Origin: JAEUWI01 sp942492815
Lineage (GTDB): Bacteria; Hydrogenedentota; Hydrogenedentia; Hydrogenedentales; JAEUWI01
NCBI GenBank assembly: GCA_942492815.1
Contig: OW818658.1
Coordinates: 2,542,001 to 2,606,000 of the forward strand
DNA: 64,000 nucleotides
Reading direction: 5' to 3'
Below are positions 61,961 through 64,000 of the stretch, piece by piece. Under the pieces are notes generated by a model. The model worked only from the letters and a program-made list of their open reading frames with translations. It had not been told where the DNA came from and made no database searches. Positions within the stretch are counted from its first letter, which is position 1. Each line of letters begins with the position of its first letter. The position numbers and the translations under genes are program-made.

Positions 61961-61988
61961 TTTACTCCGCCGCCTGATCGCGTATAAT
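61961..61988 (+). promoter_or_regulatory. Candidate promoter of tlyA-recN
   Basis: A perfect TATAAT at 61983-61988 with TTTACT at 61961-61966 (16-bp spacer). The leader to the tlyA ATG is about 40 nt. Confidence 0.5.
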
Positions 61989-62034
61989 CCCACTACAACC
62001 TATTGTGGTATTGGCGGTTTACGTAAGCGGATAT

Positions 62035-62790
62035 ATGGTCAAAGAGCGACTCGACATTCTGGTGCAGCAGCAGGCGGGGGTATCCCGCTCCAAGGCGCAG
62101 GGACTGATTCAGACCGGGCAGGTCTTCGACGCCTCCGGCAATCGGCTGGACAAGCCCGGCCTTCGGGTGGACAGCGAGTTCGCGCTCGAAATTCGCGAAC
62201 AGGCCCGTTTCGTGAGCCGGGGCGGCGACAAGCTGGCGGCCGCCTTCGAAAACTTTCCCTTTTCCGTCGCGGGGCATGTTTGTATTGATGTAGGCGCGTC
62301 CACCGGCGGCTTTACCGATTGCTGCCTCCAACAGGGTGCAGCCAAGGTCTACGCCGTGGATGTGGGTTATGGTCAGCTCGCGTGGGACCTCCGCCAAGAC
62401 CCTCGCGTCGTGGTGATGGAGCGCTGCAACGTGCGGAACATCACGCCGGACATGCTGCAAGAGCCTCCCTCCCGCTTTGTCGCGGACTGCTCCTTCATCT
62501 CCCTGAAGATCGTGCTGCCGCCCCTCATGCCCGTGTTGGGTGGAACGCCCGAGGGCATCGTGTTGATCAAGCCCCAATTTGAAGCGGGCAAGGGCCAGAT
62601 CGGTAAGGGCGGCGTGGTGCGCGACGAAGACGTGCGCCAGCAGACCGTGGACGATGTGTGCGCCGTGGCCCGTGGGCTGGGCTTTCAATCCATCGACGTG
62701 ATCCCCTCGCCCCTCACCGGGCCTGCGGGCAACAAAGAATTTCTCGCCTATTTACGTGACTTTGCACCGGCGGAGCCGATTCCATGTTAG
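62035..62790 (+). CDS. tlyA: TlyA-family rRNA 2'-O-methyltransferase
   Basis: 251 residues from the ATG at 62035. An S4 RNA-binding domain (~3-60, ERLDILVQQQAGVSRSKAQGLI) is fused to an FtsJ-type methyltransferase fold with FVSRGGDKLAAAFE, IDVGASTGGFTDCCLQQGA (SAM-binding loop), VYAVDVGYGQL and FIKPQFE-type LIKPQFEAG. TlyA proteins methylate ribosomal RNA cytidine 2'-OH groups; the early name hemolysin is historical. Its stop overlaps the recN start by seven bases, a common and conserved pairing. Confidence 0.93.
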   Translation: MVKERLDILVQQQAGVSRSKAQGLIQTGQVFDASGNRLDKPGLRVDSEFALEIREQARFVSRGGDKLAAAFENFPFSVAGHVCIDVGASTGGFTDCCLQQGAAKVYAVDVGYGQLAWDLRQDPRVVVMERCNVRNITPDMLQEPPSRFVADCSFISLKIVLPPLMPVLGGTPEGIVLIKPQFEAGKGQIGKGGVVRDEDVRQQTVDDVCAVARGLGFQSIDVIPSPLTGPAGNKEFLAYLRDFAPAEPIPC

Positions 62791-64000
62791 CCACTCTCCG
62801 GATTCAGAACTACGCTTTGATCGACACGGTCGAGATCGACTTTCAGCGAGGCTTCAATGTCCTGACCGGCGAGACCGGCGCGGGCAAGTCGATTCTCATC
62901 GGCGCGCTCAATCTGGTGCTCGGTGCGCGCTCCACGGGTGATGTGCTCCGCGCCGGTGCGGAAAAGGCCCAGATCGATGCCATCTTTCTTCTGCGCACCC
63001 CGAAAAAGCGCCTCAAGGCCCTGCTGAAGGAGCACGAGATCGCCCTGGAGGGGGATGAACTCCACCTTTCCCGAACGATCTCGCGCGATGGACGGACCAA
63101 AGGCTATATCAACGGGGCCATGGTGCCCATTGCGGTATTGTCCGACATTGGCGATGAGCTGGTGGACGTTCACGGCCAGCACGATCACCAGTCGCTGCTC
63201 CGCGCGGACCGCCAACTGGATCTGCTCGACGCCTTCGGCGGTACCGAGGCGGCCGCACAGGCCCTTCGCGGGCAAGTCGAGACCTACCGCGAAATCGAGC
63301 GCCGCATCGAGGCCCTGGAGAGCGATGATCGCGATCGCACGCGCCAGATGGAGTTCCTCCGCTTCGAGGTGAGCGAAATTGACGACGCGGGGTTGGAACC
63401 CGGCGAAGACGAGACGCTGAAGTCCCGTATCAACCTGATCACCAATTCAGAAACCATCTTCGAGACGGCCCAACGGGCCTATGCCCTGCTCTACGAAGAA
63501 GACGAAGTCGCGGTGATCGACCGCCTCGCCTCCGTGGGGCGCGATCTGGATGAACTGGCCGCGATTGATGAACGCTTTGCGCCGCTGGCCGCGCAACTGG
63601 TCGAGGCCCAGGCGGCGGTGGACAGTATCGCCTCGGAACTGCGGGTTTACACGTCGGAAATCGAGTTCGACCCCCAGGAACTGAACGAGTTGAACCGGCG
63701 CAGCACCCTTATCGGCGCATTGCGGCGCAAATATGGCGCGACCGTGGCCGATGTGTTGGCCTATCGCGAGAAAGCCTGGGCGGAATTAAGCGGCTATGAG
63801 AATCGCGACGAGCAGCTCCTTAACCTGAAGCGCGAGTCCGCCGCCCTGCTGGCGACCATGACCGAGGCGGGCACCAAGCTCAGCACCGCGCGGCAGAAGG
63901 CCGGCAAGAAGCTGGAGAAGGAAGTCACTGCTTCGGTCCAGGAACTCGGGATGAAGGGGGCCCGCTTCGAAGCGCGGATCGAGAGTGTCCCCCTCAGTCT
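62784..64000 (+). CDS. recN: DNA repair protein RecN (partial, runs off window)
   Basis: The first ~405 residues of an expected ~550-residue protein. Starts MLATLRIQNYALIDTVEIDF, with the Walker A GETGAGKS at residues 29-36 and a RecN-specific VHGQHDHQSLL segment (~128-142). Long coiled-coil arms follow. RecN is an SMC-like ATPase that tethers DNA ends in double-strand-break repair. The Walker B and signature halves lie beyond 64000. Overlaps tlyA by seven bases and shares its promoter. Confidence 0.95.
   Translation, partial: MLATLRIQNYALIDTVEIDFQRGFNVLTGETGAGKSILIGALNLVLGARSTGDVLRAGAEKAQIDAIFLLRTPKKRLKALLKEHEIALEGDELHLSRTISRDGRTKGYINGAMVPIAVLSDIGDELVDVHGQHDHQSLLRADRQLDLLDAFGGTEAAAQALRGQVETYREIERRIEALESDDRDRTRQMEFLRFEVSEIDDAGLEPGEDETLKSRINLITNSETIFETAQRAYALLYEEDEVAVIDRLASVGRDLDELAAIDERFAPLAAQLVEAQAAVDSIASELRVYTSEIEFDPQELNELNRRSTLIGALRRKYGATVADVLAYREKAWAELSGYENRDEQLLNLKRESAALLATMTEAGTKLSTARQKAGKKLEKEVTASVQELGMKGARFEARIESVPLS

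Overview
The window is a dense, high-GC bacterial chromosome segment with about 48 protein-coding genes on both strands. I see no rRNA, tRNA, CRISPR array, transposase or phage gene. The gene set points to a Planctomycetota-like lineage, possibly Hydrogenedentota: a PSCyt1/DUF1549/DUF1553 cytochrome protein next to a Tat-exported DUF1501 protein, a prepilin with a G-F cleavage site and a C-terminal His/Asp-Gly motif, a sulfatase, a ceramidase-like hydrolase and a 2,160-residue exported protein with macroglobulin-like domains. This placement is inference from family content; no marker gene settles it.

Layout. 0.3-4.2 kb (-): two tandem, related exported proteins with carboxypeptidase-regulatory-like repeats and thioredoxin-fold C-termini lacking the CxxC. 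4.3-7 kb (+): signalling genes: a small domain resembling the N-terminus of HD-GYP proteins, an HDOD protein and a pseudo-receiver GGDEF protein. 7-14.7 kb: TPR-metallopeptidase, RidA, YHS, ABC1/UbiB-like kinase, ABM protein, redoxin, Rieske ferredoxin, Dabb and ankyrin proteins. 14.9-24 kb: PaaI thioesterase, CgeB-like glycosyltransferase, M48 membrane protease, GH43-like exported protein, small alarmone hydrolase and glycerophosphodiesterase. 24-27.5 kb: PSCyt1/DUF1553 plus DUF1501 pair. 27.7-39.7 kb: a metal-resistance island with a frameshifted peroxiredoxin, a CPC-type metal ATPase, a His-rich exported protein, a complete CusCBA-type RND pump, two paralogous lipoproteins of unrecognised family and a His-rich CDF transporter. 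40.4-47.5 kb: prepilin with a very long leader, citrate synthase, NhaA, a degenerate REC-GGDEF protein, a small membrane protein, leucyl/arginyl-tRNA-protein transferase and a 59-residue YjfB-like gene. 47.6-53.2 kb: sulfatase, ceramidase-like hydrolase, MetE-like methyltransferase and an enolase-superfamily enzyme. 53.5-60 kb: the giant exported protein. 60-64 kb: two lower-GC exported proteins of unknown function, then tlyA and the start of recN.

How the genes may work together. The metal island is the most coherent system: cytoplasmic export (P-type ATPase, CDF) is combined with trans-envelope export (RND tripartite pump) and three secreted or lipid-anchored proteins with candidate metal ligands (one His-rich, two lipoproteins). 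The signalling genes suggest c-di-GMP-type control in which both receiver domains have lost their phosphoacceptor aspartate. Prepilin and YjfB-like genes hint at surface motility, but no pilus or flagellar machinery lies in the window.

Non-coding structure is informative. There is a 184-bp element with perfect 29-bp inverted ends, and two inverted-repeat elements whose arms are triplicated 10-bp units. Several strong hairpins separate convergent genes, and about a dozen sigma-70-like promoters can be read by eye. Starts were revised wherever a Shine-Dalgarno sequence, signal peptide or promoter position argued for a different codon.
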